DNA of 39,625 bases from assembly GCA_021786265.1 (NCBI GenBank), contig JAJYNP010000094.1:1-39625 (forward strand), read 5' to 3'. Shown here in pieces: positions 18,647 to 26,928 of this stretch. The stretch's first letter is position 1; every line of letters begins with the position of its first letter. A model generated the notes under the pieces. That model made no database searches. It saw only the letters and a program-made list of their open reading frames with translations, and was not told the origin of the DNA. The DNA is from Chloroflexota bacterium. GTDB lineage: Bacteria; Chloroflexota; Limnocylindria; Limnocylindrales; CSP1-4. The translations under genes were made by a program, and so were the position numbers.

Positions 18647-19821
18647 AGGAGCTCGTCGACACCCTCGCCGCATGGCGGGCCGAAGGGGCGGAGATCGGCC
18701 GCGCGGTCGTCGTGCGGACGTTCGGCTCGTCGCCGCGTCCCGAGGGCGCGGTGCTGCTGCTGGCGTCGGACGGCCGGGTCGCGGGTTCGGTGAGCGGCGG
18801 GTGCGTGGAAGGCGCCGCCGCCGAGCAGATCGAGCAGGCGCGGGCCACCGGGCGTTCTCGGGTGATCCGCTACGGGATCAGCGACGAGCAGGCCTGGGAC
18901 GTTGGGCTGGCCTGCGGCGGCACGATCGACGTGCTCGTCGAGCCGCTGGTGCGGCCCGAGCTGGTGGAGGCGGCCCGCGTGGCAGCGGGGTTGGAGCCGA
19001 ACGGGATCGACGGCGCGCGTGCCGTCATCACGCCACTTCCCGGGGACACGCCGGTTCCCGAGGTCGGGCCCCTCGAGCCCGTTCCCGGTGAGCTGCCGGC
19101 GCCGGTCCTGGTCGCCTGGGAAGACGGGCGCCTGGATGGGACGGTCGGCGATCCGTCGCTTGACGCGGAGCTGGTGCGGCTGGCGATCGATGCCCTCGCG
19201 CGGGGCACGTCGCGGACCGTCTCGCTTGGTGGCCGCTCGTTCTTCGTGGAGTCCTTCCCCGCACGCCCCCGGCTCGTCGTCGTCGGCGCCGTGCAGGTCG
19301 CGATCCCGCTCGTGGCGATCGCCCGCACCCTCGGCTACGAGACGGTCGTGGTCGACGGACGGCCGGCGTTCGCCACCCGCGAGCGCTTCCCGGACGCGGA
19401 CCGGCTGGTGGTCGGCTGGCCGGACGAGGTGGCCGACGAGATCGGGCTGGGGCCTGCGGACGCGGTGGCGGTCCTCTCGCACGACGTGAAGTTCGACGAG
19501 CCGGCGATCGTGGCGGCGCTCGGTCGGGGGTGCCGCTACGTCGGGGCGGTCGGCTCTCGGAAGACGCAGATCGACCGGCGGGCGCGGCTGCGCGCGGCAG
19601 GCTGCACGGACGAGGACGTGGCCCGGCTGCGCGGACCCATCGGCCTGGACCTGGGCGGTCGAGCGCCGGCCGAGACGGCGCTGGCGATCATGGCGGAGGT
19701 GGTCGCGGCACGGCACGGCGGCACCGGCCGGCCGATGGTGGAACGGGCGGCGAGAGGCGCCGCGCCACCGTCCCCACAGCCCGCCGAGCAGCCCACGGCG
19801 CGGCCCGCGGCTGCCGGCTGA
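18643..19821 (+). CDS. XdhC/CoxI-family molybdenum hydroxylase maturation factor
   Basis: Binds Mo cofactor and aids its sulfuration and insertion into xanthine/CO-dehydrogenase-type enzymes. The 392-residue protein has the N-terminal XdhC/CoxI domain with GSVSGGCVEG (48-57). A C-terminal Rossmann-like XdhC domain (about 205-345) contains RLVVVGAVQVAIPL and YVGAVGSRKT. The linker (about 120-195) and the alanine/proline-rich tail (about 360-392) are of low complexity. The ATG at 18643 has GGGAGG at an 8-base spacing and overlaps the upstream stop. The target hydroxylase subunits are not in this window. Confidence 0.93.
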   Translation: MKELVDTLAAWRAEGAEIGRAVVVRTFGSSPRPEGAVLLLASDGRVAGSVSGGCVEGAAAEQIEQARATGRSRVIRYGISDEQAWDVGLACGGTIDVLVEPLVRPELVEAARVAAGLEPNGIDGARAVITPLPGDTPVPEVGPLEPVPGELPAPVLVAWEDGRLDGTVGDPSLDAELVRLAIDALARGTSRTVSLGGRSFFVESFPARPRLVVVGAVQVAIPLVAIARTLGYETVVVDGRPAFATRERFPDADRLVVGWPDEVADEIGLGPADAVAVLSHDVKFDEPAIVAALGRGCRYVGAVGSRKTQIDRRARLRAAGCTDEDVARLRGPIGLDLGGRAPAETALAIMAEVVAARHGGTGRPMVERAARGAAPPSPQPAEQPTARPAAAG

Positions 19822-19822
19822 G

Positions 19823-21265
19823 ATGGACCGGGTCCGGGTCAGCGCGCTCGTCCTGGCCGCCGGCGCGTCCGAGCGGTTCGGGGGCGTCAAGACGCTGGCG
19901 CGGCTGGGCGGCCGACCCGTGCTCCAGCACGTGCTCGACACCGTGGCCGCGATCGGGTTCGGCGACGTCGTGGTGGTGCTCGGCGACGCGCCGGCGCAGA
20001 TCGAGGCGGCGATCGGGTGGCGTGGCGAGCGACGGGTGTGCAACCCCGACCCCGGGGCTGGGCTCTCGAGCTCGCTGCGCGTCGGGATGGCGGCGCTGGC
20101 GGAGGGGACGGAGGCCGCGCTCGTGCTGCTGGGTGACCAGCCGCTCGTGCGAGCCGACGTGATCGAGGCGCTACTGGGCGCGCTCCGTGACGGCGGACGT
20201 CCGGTGGTGGTTCCTCGGTATGCGGGCGGGGGTGGCGCGAACCCCGTGCTGATCGCCCGCGCGGCGTGGCCGCTCGCGCTTGGGGCCACGGGCGACCGCG
20301 GGCTCGGCCCGGTGCTGCGCGTCCACCCGGAGCTGGTGCACGAGGTGGCGGTGCTGGGCGCGAACCCCGACGTCGACACGCGGGGGGACCTGGCGGCGCT
20401 CGAGTGGGCCGAGCGCGTGCGTGCCAACCGCGAGCAGGTCGACCGGGTGCGCGAGGTGCCGGACGACCCGGACTTCTACGCGCCGCTGACCGCCCGGTTC
20501 CGCGACGACCCGCGGCGCTCGGGCGACGACGTCCTCGACGTGCTCCGCTCGCTCGTCCGTCCCGGCGAGACGTGGCTCGACATCGGCGCGGGAGCCGGCC
20601 GGTACGCACTGCCGATCGCGCTCCTCGCGCGGGAGGTGATCGCGGTCGATGCGTCGGCCGGGATGCTGGCTGCGCTGCGCGAGAGCATGGCGGAGCATGG
20701 GATCGGAAACGTGCGGATCGTGCACGCCCGCTGGCCGCTCGAATCGGGTGGGCCGGCGGCAGGCGGACCGGACGCCGCGCCGGTCGGACTCCTCGCCGAC
20801 GTCGCGCTCATCGCCAACGTCGGCTACGACATCGAGGCGATCGGATCGTTCCTCGACGCGATGGAGGCCTCCGCGCGGCGGATGTGCGTCGCCGTGCTGA
20901 TGGATCGCCAGCCGGCGTCGATCGCCGAGCAGTTCTGGCCGGCCGTGCACGGCGAGGCACGGGTGCCTCTCCCCGGCCTCCCCGAGTTCCTGGACCTGCT
21001 GCACGCCAGGGGTGCCTCCCCGGCGCTGGCGGCGCTGGAGCGCGCGCCGCGTGGCTTCCCCGATGAAGAGACGCTCGTCGAGTTCATCCGCCGCCAGCTG
21101 TGGGTCGCCGGCGGCGGCGCGAAGGACCGCCTGCTGCGCGAGCTGATCCGGGCCCGGCTCGTCGGTCGGAATGGGGGCGTCGGGCTCCGCGGGCAGCATC
21201 CGTCGAGGGTGGCCGTCGTGCACTGGGGTCCAGGCGACGGAGGTCCGGGCCAGGGATCAGCGTGA
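19823..21265 (+). CDS. MocA-like nucleotidyltransferase fused to a SAM methyltransferase
   Basis: 480-residue two-domain protein. Residues 1-200 are a MobA/MocA-type NTP transferase: LAAGASERFGGVKT (11-24), LLGDQP near 105 and a central GGGGANPVL loop. In known relatives this adds CMP to molybdopterin to form the cofactor of xanthine/CO dehydrogenase-type enzymes. Residues 230-430 are a class I methyltransferase with motif I LDIGAGAGRY (252-261), acidic VIAVDAS closing strand 2, and LIANVGYDIEAIG as motif IV region. There is no stop or frame change between the halves and coding character is uniform, so it is a real fusion. It starts one base after the xdhC stop. The methyltransferase substrate is unknown. 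Confidence 0.88.
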   Translation: MDRVRVSALVLAAGASERFGGVKTLARLGGRPVLQHVLDTVAAIGFGDVVVVLGDAPAQIEAAIGWRGERRVCNPDPGAGLSSSLRVGMAALAEGTEAALVLLGDQPLVRADVIEALLGALRDGGRPVVVPRYAGGGGANPVLIARAAWPLALGATGDRGLGPVLRVHPELVHEVAVLGANPDVDTRGDLAALEWAERVRANREQVDRVREVPDDPDFYAPLTARFRDDPRRSGDDVLDVLRSLVRPGETWLDIGAGAGRYALPIALLAREVIAVDASAGMLAALRESMAEHGIGNVRIVHARWPLESGGPAAGGPDAAPVGLLADVALIANVGYDIEAIGSFLDAMEASARRMCVAVLMDRQPASIAEQFWPAVHGEARVPLPGLPEFLDLLHARGASPALAALERAPRGFPDEETLVEFIRRQLWVAGGGAKDRLLRELIRARLVGRNGGVGLRGQHPSRVAVVHWGPGDGGPGQGSA

Positions 21266-21479
21266 CCGCCGATGCGGTCGATGCGACGGCGTCGATGGCC
21301 CTGGTCGACGGCACGGACGGCTCCACGGTCATGGACTGGGTGGCGGACGTCACGATTGCCGGTACTATCACCTCCGTCGGTGCGCGCCTGATCGAGGGAC
21401 GGCGAACAAGATGATCGGCCAGACGTTCGGCTGCATGCGGGCGAAGCTCGAGGAGCCGGCCGCGCTTCCGGCGAGCTGA
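21262..21479 (+). pseudogene. Truncated, frameshifted coxG relic (SRPBCC C-terminus)
   Basis: From a GTG overlapping the previous stop (GTGA), the frame reads VTADAVDATASMALVDGTDG then STVMDWVADVTIAGTITSVG and ARLIEG, and stops at 21414. This matches the C-terminal part of CoxG (carbon monoxide dehydrogenase subunit G, SRPBCC fold). Inserting one base at 21399/21400 restores [20 protein letters not shown] to a stop at 21477-21479, the usual CoxG ending. The N-terminal half is absent. So this looks like a decayed gene, or a 50-residue remnant that may still be translated by coupling. CoxG normally belongs to CO-dehydrogenase-like clusters, in line with its neighbours. Confidence 0.7.
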
Positions 21480-21520
21480 GCGCCTCGCGCCGCCGCACGC
21501 TGGACGAACCGACCGCCGCC

Positions 21521-22555
21521 ATGGCCACGACCCCCGCCGGCCTGGACGACCGTCCGAGCGACCGTCTCGGCCGTCCCCTTCACGACCTGCGGATCTCCGT
21601 CACCGACCGCTGCAACTTCCGCTGCACGTACTGCATGCCGCGGGAGGTCTTCGGCCGCGACTACGCGTTCCTGCCGCGAGCCGAGATCCTGACCTTCGAG
21701 GAGATCGCAAGGCTGGCCCGACTGTTCGTCGGCCTCGGGGTGAGCAAGCTGCGCGTCACCGGCGGCGAGCCGCTCGTGCGCAAAGATCTGCCTGACCTGA
21801 TCCGCCAGCTGGCCGCGATCGGCGGCGTCCGGGACCTTGCGCTGACCACCAACGGCGCCCTGCTCGCGGCCCAGGCGGGCGCGCTCCGCGAGGCCGGCCT
21901 CCACCGCGTCACGGTCAGCCTGGATTCGCTGGACGACGCGGTGTTCGGCGCGATGAGCGGGGTTGACTTCCCGGTGGCGCGCGTGTTGCAGGGGATCCGC
22001 GCCGCGCAGGAGGTCGGGCTGGAGCCCGTCAAGGTCAACGCGGTGGTGAAGCGCGGCCTGAACGAATCGGGCGTCCTGCCCCTGGCGCGGTACGCGCGGG
22101 ACCACGGCCTGATCCTGCGCCTGATCGAGTTCATGGACGTGGGGCAGTCCAACGGGTGGCGGCTGGAGGACGTGGTGCCGGCCGCAGAGCTCGTCGAGAC
22201 GATCGACGCCGAGTTCCCGCTCGAGCCGGAGCCGCCGTCCTACCCGGGCGAGGTCGCCGCGCGCTGGCGGTACCGCGACGGGGCGGGCGAGATCGGCGTG
22301 ATCGCGTCGGTGACGCAGCCGTTCTGCGGCGCATGCACGCGCGCGCGGCTGTCGGCGAAGGGCGAGCTGTTCACGTGCCTGTTCGCGGCCTCCGGGGTGG
22401 ACCTCCGGGCGCTGGTCCGCGGTCTCGCTTCGGACGAGGAGATCAAGGCGGCGATCGCCGGGAGGTGGCGCAGCAGGGCGGATCGCTATTCCGAGCTGCG
22501 GTCGGCCGAGACGGCCGGTCTGCGCCGGGTGGAGATGTTCGCGATCGGGGGCTGA
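21521..22555 (+). CDS. moaA: GTP 3',8-cyclase MoaA
   Basis: Radical SAM enzyme for the first step of molybdenum cofactor synthesis, turning GTP into 3',8-cyclo-GTP. The 344-residue product has the SAM-cluster motif CNFRCTYC (C31, C35, C38), the substrate-side cluster cysteines C269, C272 and C286 ([18 protein letters not shown]) and the C-terminal Gly-Gly needed for activity. The ATG at 21521 lies 41 bases past the coxG relic with no strong ribosome site. No moaC, moaE or mogA is nearby, so the rest of the pathway is elsewhere. It extends the molybdenum theme of 17.5-22.6 kb. Confidence 0.96.
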   Translation: MATTPAGLDDRPSDRLGRPLHDLRISVTDRCNFRCTYCMPREVFGRDYAFLPRAEILTFEEIARLARLFVGLGVSKLRVTGGEPLVRKDLPDLIRQLAAIGGVRDLALTTNGALLAAQAGALREAGLHRVTVSLDSLDDAVFGAMSGVDFPVARVLQGIRAAQEVGLEPVKVNAVVKRGLNESGVLPLARYARDHGLILRLIEFMDVGQSNGWRLEDVVPAAELVETIDAEFPLEPEPPSYPGEVAARWRYRDGAGEIGVIASVTQPFCGACTRARLSAKGELFTCLFAASGVDLRALVRGLASDEEIKAAIAGRWRSRADRYSELRSAETAGLRRVEMFAIGG

Positions 22556-22582
22556 GGCGCGCGGGCCTCGGCCGTCGCGCGG

Positions 22583-22611
22583 TTGACGGCGAACGCGTCA
22601 GCGCCGAAGCT
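22583..22611 (+). promoter_or_regulatory. Promoter of the AadA-like gene, leaderless layout
   Basis: TTGACG (22583-22588), exactly 17 bases, then GAAGCT (22606-22611), six bases before the ATG at 22618. With initiation about 7 bases past the -10 the transcript would begin at or next to the start codon. No ribosome binding site is present. Confidence 0.5.
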
Positions 22612-22617
22612 CGATCC

Positions 22618-23418
22618 ATGGACGCCGACGACCCGGTGCCGCAGGCTCTCCTCGAACGATTGGCCGCGGACATCCGCGCCGTCCTCGGGGGTGACCTGGT
22701 CGGGCTCTACCTCTATGGATCGTCGGTGTCGGGTGGCTTCGATCCGGGGGTGAGCGACCTCGATCTGGTGGCGGTGACCGCGGATGGGATCGAGGGGATC
22801 GACCTCGTCGGTCTCGGGCGGATGCACCGCGACTTCGTGCGCCGCAACCCTGAGTGGAGGGAGCGGATCGAGGTCGTCTACGTCGGACGGGCGGCGCTCT
22901 GGTCATTCCGGACGAGCCCCGGTCCACTCGCGGTGATCAGCCCCGGCGAGCCGTTCCACGTTCGAGAGGAGCGGGTCGTCGCGTGGCTTCAGAACTGGTA
23001 CCTCGTGCGGGAGACCGGGATCACCCTGTACGGGCCCTCCGCCGCGACGCTCGTCCCGCCGATCGTCTGGACCGAGTTCGTGGCGGGGACGGTGCGCTAT
23101 GCCGAAGAGCTTCGTGACCGGGACTTCGAGGAGGCCAGTCCCGGGGCCCTTGCGTACGCCGTGCTGGCCGTGTGCCGGGCGCTCCGGACCGTCCGCACGC
23201 AGACGCACGGCTCGAAGCAGGAGGCCGCCGCCTGGACGCGGGAGCGGATGCCTGACTGGGCCTGGCTCATCGATGCCGCACTTGGCTGTCGGCTGTCACG
23301 AGGAGCGTCCGGCTTCGACGACGTGCGGACGCGCGCCGCCGGCATGAGGTTCATCCGGCTCCTCGGCGACGAGATCACGGGCACCGCCTGGGCTGGACCG
23401 CCGCAATCGGCCGCGTAG
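22618..23418 (+). CDS. AadA-like aminoglycoside nucleotidyltransferase family protein
   Basis: 266-residue nucleotidyltransferase. The catalytic motif LYLYGSSVSGG followed by VSDLDL gives G34-S35 and the metal-binding D47/D49. The C-terminal half (about 160-250) matches the DUF4111 domain of ANT(3'')/ANT(9) enzymes, with VLAVCRALRTVRT, SKQEAAAWTRERMPDWAWLID. Such enzymes adenylylate streptomycin or spectinomycin, but environmental homologues are often untested and may act on other substrates. The ATG has no ribosome site and follows a promoter by six bases. It stands alone between moaA and a convergent hydrolase, with native GC content, so there is no sign of a resistance cassette or integron. 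Confidence 0.8.
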   Translation: MDADDPVPQALLERLAADIRAVLGGDLVGLYLYGSSVSGGFDPGVSDLDLVAVTADGIEGIDLVGLGRMHRDFVRRNPEWRERIEVVYVGRAALWSFRTSPGPLAVISPGEPFHVREERVVAWLQNWYLVRETGITLYGPSAATLVPPIVWTEFVAGTVRYAEELRDRDFEEASPGALAYAVLAVCRALRTVRTQTHGSKQEAAAWTRERMPDWAWLIDAALGCRLSRGASGFDDVRTRAAGMRFIRLLGDEITGTAWAGPPQSAA

Positions 23419-23516
23419 GACCGCCGCCGCGACGCATCGCCAACCGGTGCGACGCGCAAACCCGGGCCACCCGCCTGGCGAGAAGGACCGGCGCCGGAGC
23501 GACGTCGGGCCGACCC

Positions 23517-25085
23517 TCAGTCGGTGCAGCGCAGGCCCGCCCGGGGAACCGTGCGGTAGAGCAGGTACGCGTCCACCGCGTCGCGCGCGCACGCGCTCAC
23601 CAGGTACCCGGTGTGCCCCTCGCCGACGCGGGTGACCAGGACCGCGGAGGGGAGCTGCCGCGCGACGTCCTGTGCCCAGGCATAGGGCGTGGCCGGATCG
23701 CCGGTCGATCCCACCAGCACGATCGGCGGGGCGCCCGGTGCCGTGACCGGGGCGGGGACCCGGTCCGGTGGCGTGGGCCAGTAGGCGCACTCGACGTCGT
23801 TGAACGCCAGCAGCCGCCCGACGCGCGGCGCGACCGCGGTGAACCGCGTGGCCAGCGTGCTGTAGGCGGCGGGGTTACGGGGCGACGGCCAGTCGAGGCA
23901 TGTGACGGCGTAGTAGGCGTCGACCAGGTTGGAGTACGAGCCGTCGGGGTTGCGGCCGCGGAGCGGGTCGCCCAGGAGGAGCATGAGGCTCGCGTCGCCG
24001 GCCCGCGCCTGCGCAAGCGCTTCGGCGAGCACGGGCCAGGCCGCCTGCGCGTAGAGCGACTGGGTGACGGCCTCCCACGCCTGTGTGGGTCCGACGGGTT
24101 CGCGGTTCGTCAGCCGCGGCGTGGGCACGGGGTGCCGGTCGATCTGGCGCATGAGGGTGTCGAACGCGGGTCCCGGCCGCTCCCCGGAGTAGAAGGCGCA
24201 GGTGGGGTGGGCTGCGCAGTCGGCCAGAAACCGGTCGAGCGCCCCCTCGAACGCGACGGCCTGGTCCTGACGGAAGGTGGCTTCGCCGAGGCTCGGGTCC
24301 ACCACGCCGTCCAGGACGAGGGCGCGGATGTGGGTCGGGAAGAGCGACGCGTAGTCCTCGCCGATCAGCGTCCCGTAGGAGAACCCCAGGTAGGTCAGCA
24401 TCGTGTCTCCCAGCGCGGCACGGACCTGGTCGAGGTCGCGGGCGACGTCCGCGGTGGAGAGATACGGCAGGAGGTCGGCGTTGCGCTGCCCGCATTGCTG
24501 GGCGAACGCCTTCGCCCCGTCGAGCAGGTTGGCCAGCTCGGCCGGAGTGTCCGCGGTCGAGTCCTCCGGGATGAAGTGGTCCAGGTTGTCCACGCAGCGG
24601 ATGGGAGTGCTGGCGCCCACGCCGCGTGGGTCGAAGCCGACGACGTCGAACCGGGCGAGGACCTCGGGCGGGAAGATGGCGGTGGCGTCCTGCCGCACGA
24701 AGTCGATGCCGCTCTCGCCGGGCCCGCCCGGGTTCACCACCAGCGAGCCGATGCGGTGCGCCGGATCGGTGGCCGGGAGGCGGACCAGCGAAAGGCGCAC
24801 CGTGGGGCCCGCGGGGTTGGCGTAGTCCCGCGGGACGTCGACGATCCCGCACTGGAATCCGTTGCCGCAGTCGCTCCATGCCACGGGCGGCTGGGGCGGC
24901 AGCGTCGGAACGGGGGTGGGGGAGGGGGAGGAGGCCGGGCCGGCCCCGGTCGAGGCGCCCGGTTGTGTCGGCGGCGGCGACGTGGGACGAGCGGTGGACG
25001 TACAGGCCGTCGCGAGCAGCGCCACCGTGACCACCAGCGCACCGAGCGCCGGGCCGTGCTTGCCGGGACGCGTGGCGTGACGCAT
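23517..25085 (-). CDS. Secreted alpha/beta-hydrolase lipoprotein (tripeptidyl aminopeptidase-like)
   Basis: 522-residue exported hydrolase. The signal peptide ends in lipobox LATAC (C28), followed by a Pro/Ser/Thr linker to about 68. The catalytic domain has the oxyanion stretch NPGGPGESG, the nucleophile elbow GFSYGT (S236), an aspartate in STGDPATPYAW near 460 and the histidine in GEGHTGY near 490. The last 100 residues fit the TAP-like C-terminal domain (PF08386), so a proline or tripeptidyl aminopeptidase of the Streptomyces Tap/SlpD type is likely. The ATG at 25085 lies six bases after a TACAGT box, suggesting a leaderless message. It is divergent from the oxidoreductase gene at 25195. 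Confidence 0.9.
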   Translation of the reverse strand: MRHATRPGKHGPALGALVVTVALLATACTSTARPTSPPPTQPGASTGAGPASSPSPTPVPTLPPQPPVAWSDCGNGFQCGIVDVPRDYANPAGPTVRLSLVRLPATDPAHRIGSLVVNPGGPGESGIDFVRQDATAIFPPEVLARFDVVGFDPRGVGASTPIRCVDNLDHFIPEDSTADTPAELANLLDGAKAFAQQCGQRNADLLPYLSTADVARDLDQVRAALGDTMLTYLGFSYGTLIGEDYASLFPTHIRALVLDGVVDPSLGEATFRQDQAVAFEGALDRFLADCAAHPTCAFYSGERPGPAFDTLMRQIDRHPVPTPRLTNREPVGPTQAWEAVTQSLYAQAAWPVLAEALAQARAGDASLMLLLGDPLRGRNPDGSYSNLVDAYYAVTCLDWPSPRNPAAYSTLATRFTAVAPRVGRLLAFNDVECAYWPTPPDRVPAPVTAPGAPPIVLVGSTGDPATPYAWAQDVARQLPSAVLVTRVGEGHTGYLVSACARDAVDAYLLYRTVPRAGLRCTD

Positions 25086-25091
25086 GGGCCG

Positions 25092-25097
25092 ACTGTA
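25092..25097 (-). promoter_or_regulatory. -10 box of the hydrolase gene, leaderless layout
   Basis: Minus-strand TACAGT (plus 25092-25097), six bases before the ATG at 25085. No clear -35 and no ribosome binding site. Confidence 0.45.
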
Positions 25098-25194
25098 CGC
25101 GATCGTGGCCGTGCTCGGCGACGTTTCAAACGCGTTGCAGGTGACGCGGTCCGGCGGCGTATGGTGCAGGATCGTGGCCGTCTGGAGGGAGCGC

Positions 25195-26283
25195 ATGACG
25201 CAGGTTGCATTCGCGATCGTGGGGACCGGGTGGCGCAGCCGCTTCTACCTGCGGGTCGCACGTGAGCTGCCCGAGCGGTTCCGGGTGACCGGGGTCCTCA
25301 CCAGGGACCCGGCGCGTCGCGATCTCCAGGACGCGTGGTCGGTGCCGCCGCGCGCCACGCTCGACGAGTTGCTGGCGGACCGGCCGTCGTTCGTGGTGGT
25401 GTCGGTACCGTGGTCCGTGACGCCGGCCCTGCTCCGGGAGCTGGCCGATCGCGGGATGCCGGCCCTCGCCGAGACGCCGCCCGCACCCGACCTGGACGCG
25501 CTGGAGGCGCTCGGCGACCTGGCTCGCCGCGGGGCACGCATCCAGGTCGCGGAGCAGTACCAGTTCCAGTCGATGATCGCGGCGCAGCTTGCGCTGGTCG
25601 CGTCAGGTCGCCTGGGGGCGGTGAGCGAGGCCCAGGTCTCGATCGCGCACGGGTATCACGGCATCGACCTGCTGCGGCGCTTCCTCGGCGTTGGGCTGGA
25701 CCCCGCGACGATCACCGCGCGGCGGTTCAGCGCGCCGATCGTGGCCGGCCCGGACCGGGCGGGACCACCGGCCACGGAGCGGATGGCACGATCCGAGGAG
25801 ATCATCGCCTGGCTCGACTTCGGCGGACGGCTCGGAATCCATGACTTCGCCGACGACCAGTATTTCTCGTGGATCCGCGGCCGGCGCCTCCTGGTCCGGG
25901 GCGACCGGGGCGAGATGGACGGCACGGCGGTCCGCTACCTGCTGGACGCTCTCATGCCGGTGGAGCTGGAGCTGGTGCGCCGCGACGCGGGGCGTGACGG
26001 CAACCTCGAAGGCCTGCACCATGTGGGCGTCACGGCCGGGGCGGAGTGGCTCTACCGGAATCCCCTTGCGCCGGCGCGCCTCGCGGACGACGAGCTTGCC
26101 GTCGCGTCCTGCCTCGAGGGCATGGCGGGGTACGTCGACGGGGGTCCCGGTTTCTGCGGCCTGGCCGAGGGCGCGCACGACCACTACCTCGGGCTGATGA
26201 TGGCTCGCGCGGCCGACGAGGGACGGACGCTCACCGCCCCCGGGCTGTCATGGACCCGGGGCCTCGATTCGCCGCGCCGCTGA
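25195..26283 (+). CDS. Gfo/Idh/MocA-family oxidoreductase with altered EKP motif
   Basis: NAD(P)-dependent oxidoreductase fold, 362 residues. The N-terminal Rossmann domain (1-120) begins VAFAIVGTGWRSRF. The usual active-site EKP is E93-T94-P95 (LAETPPAPD), so the conserved lysine is missing. The C-terminal alpha/beta domain (about 125-340) has HGYHGIDLLRRFLG, supplying candidate histidines. The ATG at 25195 has GGAGGG seven bases upstream, which decides against the longer frame from 25084. It may be a sugar dehydrogenase with changed chemistry or a non-redox member. The neighbours give no clue. A composite hairpin overlaps its stop. Confidence 0.85.
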   Translation: MTQVAFAIVGTGWRSRFYLRVARELPERFRVTGVLTRDPARRDLQDAWSVPPRATLDELLADRPSFVVVSVPWSVTPALLRELADRGMPALAETPPAPDLDALEALGDLARRGARIQVAEQYQFQSMIAAQLALVASGRLGAVSEAQVSIAHGYHGIDLLRRFLGVGLDPATITARRFSAPIVAGPDRAGPPATERMARSEEIIAWLDFGGRLGIHDFADDQYFSWIRGRRLLVRGDRGEMDGTAVRYLLDALMPVELELVRRDAGRDGNLEGLHHVGVTAGAEWLYRNPLAPARLADDELAVASCLEGMAGYVDGGPGFCGLAEGAHDHYLGLMMARAADEGRTLTAPGLSWTRGLDSPRR

Positions 26284-26309
26284 TCCGGCCGGACCGCTCC
26301 GGGCGGATC
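26282..26309 (+). terminator. Composite hairpin at the end of the oxidoreductase gene
   Basis: GATCCG (26282-26287) pairs with CGGATC (26304-26309). Inside it, after a single G/G mismatch, CCGGA (26289-26293) pairs with TCCGG (26298-26302) around the loop CCGC. It overlaps the TGA at 26281-26283. No T-tract. Confidence 0.5.
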
Positions 26310-26445
26310 GGTCAGTCGAGCCCGTAGGCCGTGAGCTGGCGCAGGCGGGTGGCGTGCGCCGAGCGGCAGAGTGCTCGGGCTTGCGGTACAACGGGGGCAT
26401 GCGGTGGCCGCCTGGCGCACCGCCAGCCGCGAGAGGTTCGACGAC

Positions 26446-26748
26446 GTGGCGCAACGCGGTCGACCCGAGCGATGTGTCTTCTGCGGGAACCCGATCGGGC
26501 CCGACGAGCCAGCGGCGGGGCATGGCGAGTCGGCGGCCCACGCCTCCTGTGCCGACGCGGGCCTGGGCGACGAGCGCCTGTGGGATGGGATCGCTCGCGC
26601 CGTCGGCGATGACGGCTTGGCTTCCGGTGACGACGGCTCGGTTTCGGCGGGTGGTCCGGGGACCCCCAGGGCAGGCCGGGCTGGCTGCGCCATGCTCGGG
26701 GTCCTGCTGCTGGCCACGGCATCCATGGCGTGGCGGGTTCGCCGCTGA
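26446..26748 (+). CDS. Small zinc-ribbon protein with C-terminal membrane anchor
   Basis: Family not recognised. The 100-residue product has a CxxC...HxxC zinc site, C10, C13, H32 and C35, within ERCVFCGNPIGPDEPAAGHG and AAHASCADA. A helix-forming stretch LWDGIARAVGDDG follows, then a Gly/Ser linker and one hydrophobic segment (about 80-96, AGCAMLGVLLLATASMAW) ending in WRVRR. That predicts a cytoplasmic zinc domain on a membrane tail. The GTG at 26446 is chosen because GAGAGG lies 9 bases upstream; a GTG at 26371 would add 25 residues that look non-coding. Not linked to any operon. Confidence 0.6.
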   Translation: MAQRGRPERCVFCGNPIGPDEPAAGHGESAAHASCADAGLGDERLWDGIARAVGDDGLASGDDGSVSAGGPGTPRAGRAGCAMLGVLLLATASMAWRVRR

Positions 26749-26914
26749 CGCTGCGGTCAGGTTCGTGCAGGCCGGCCGGGCCGCCGCCGGCCTGCGTTCG
26801 CCTCCCTGGCCGGCGGCGCGCAGGATGGCACCGGCGGCGAGGTCTGCCTCGGTACAGGCGCGCCCCTGCCGGTGGCCGCGCGCCTCGACGCGGGCGGGGT
26901 GACCGTCGGCGGGT

Positions 26915-26920
26915 TACGCT
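26915..26920 (+). promoter_or_regulatory. Candidate -10 box of the VOC gene, near-leaderless
   Basis: TACGCT at 26915-26920, eight bases before the ATG at 26929. No ribosome site in between and no convincing -35. Confidence 0.35.
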
Positions 26921-26928
26921 GGCCGGCG

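Noticed and set aside
16939..20427. 1162-residue open frame antisense to the molybdenum block
   Set aside because: Ser/Arg/Pro-rich shadow of xdhC and its neighbours with no motif.
22156..22617. In-frame extension of the AadA-like protein upstream of 22618
   Set aside because: It overlaps moaA and is low-complexity; family length and the promoter fit the ATG at 22618.
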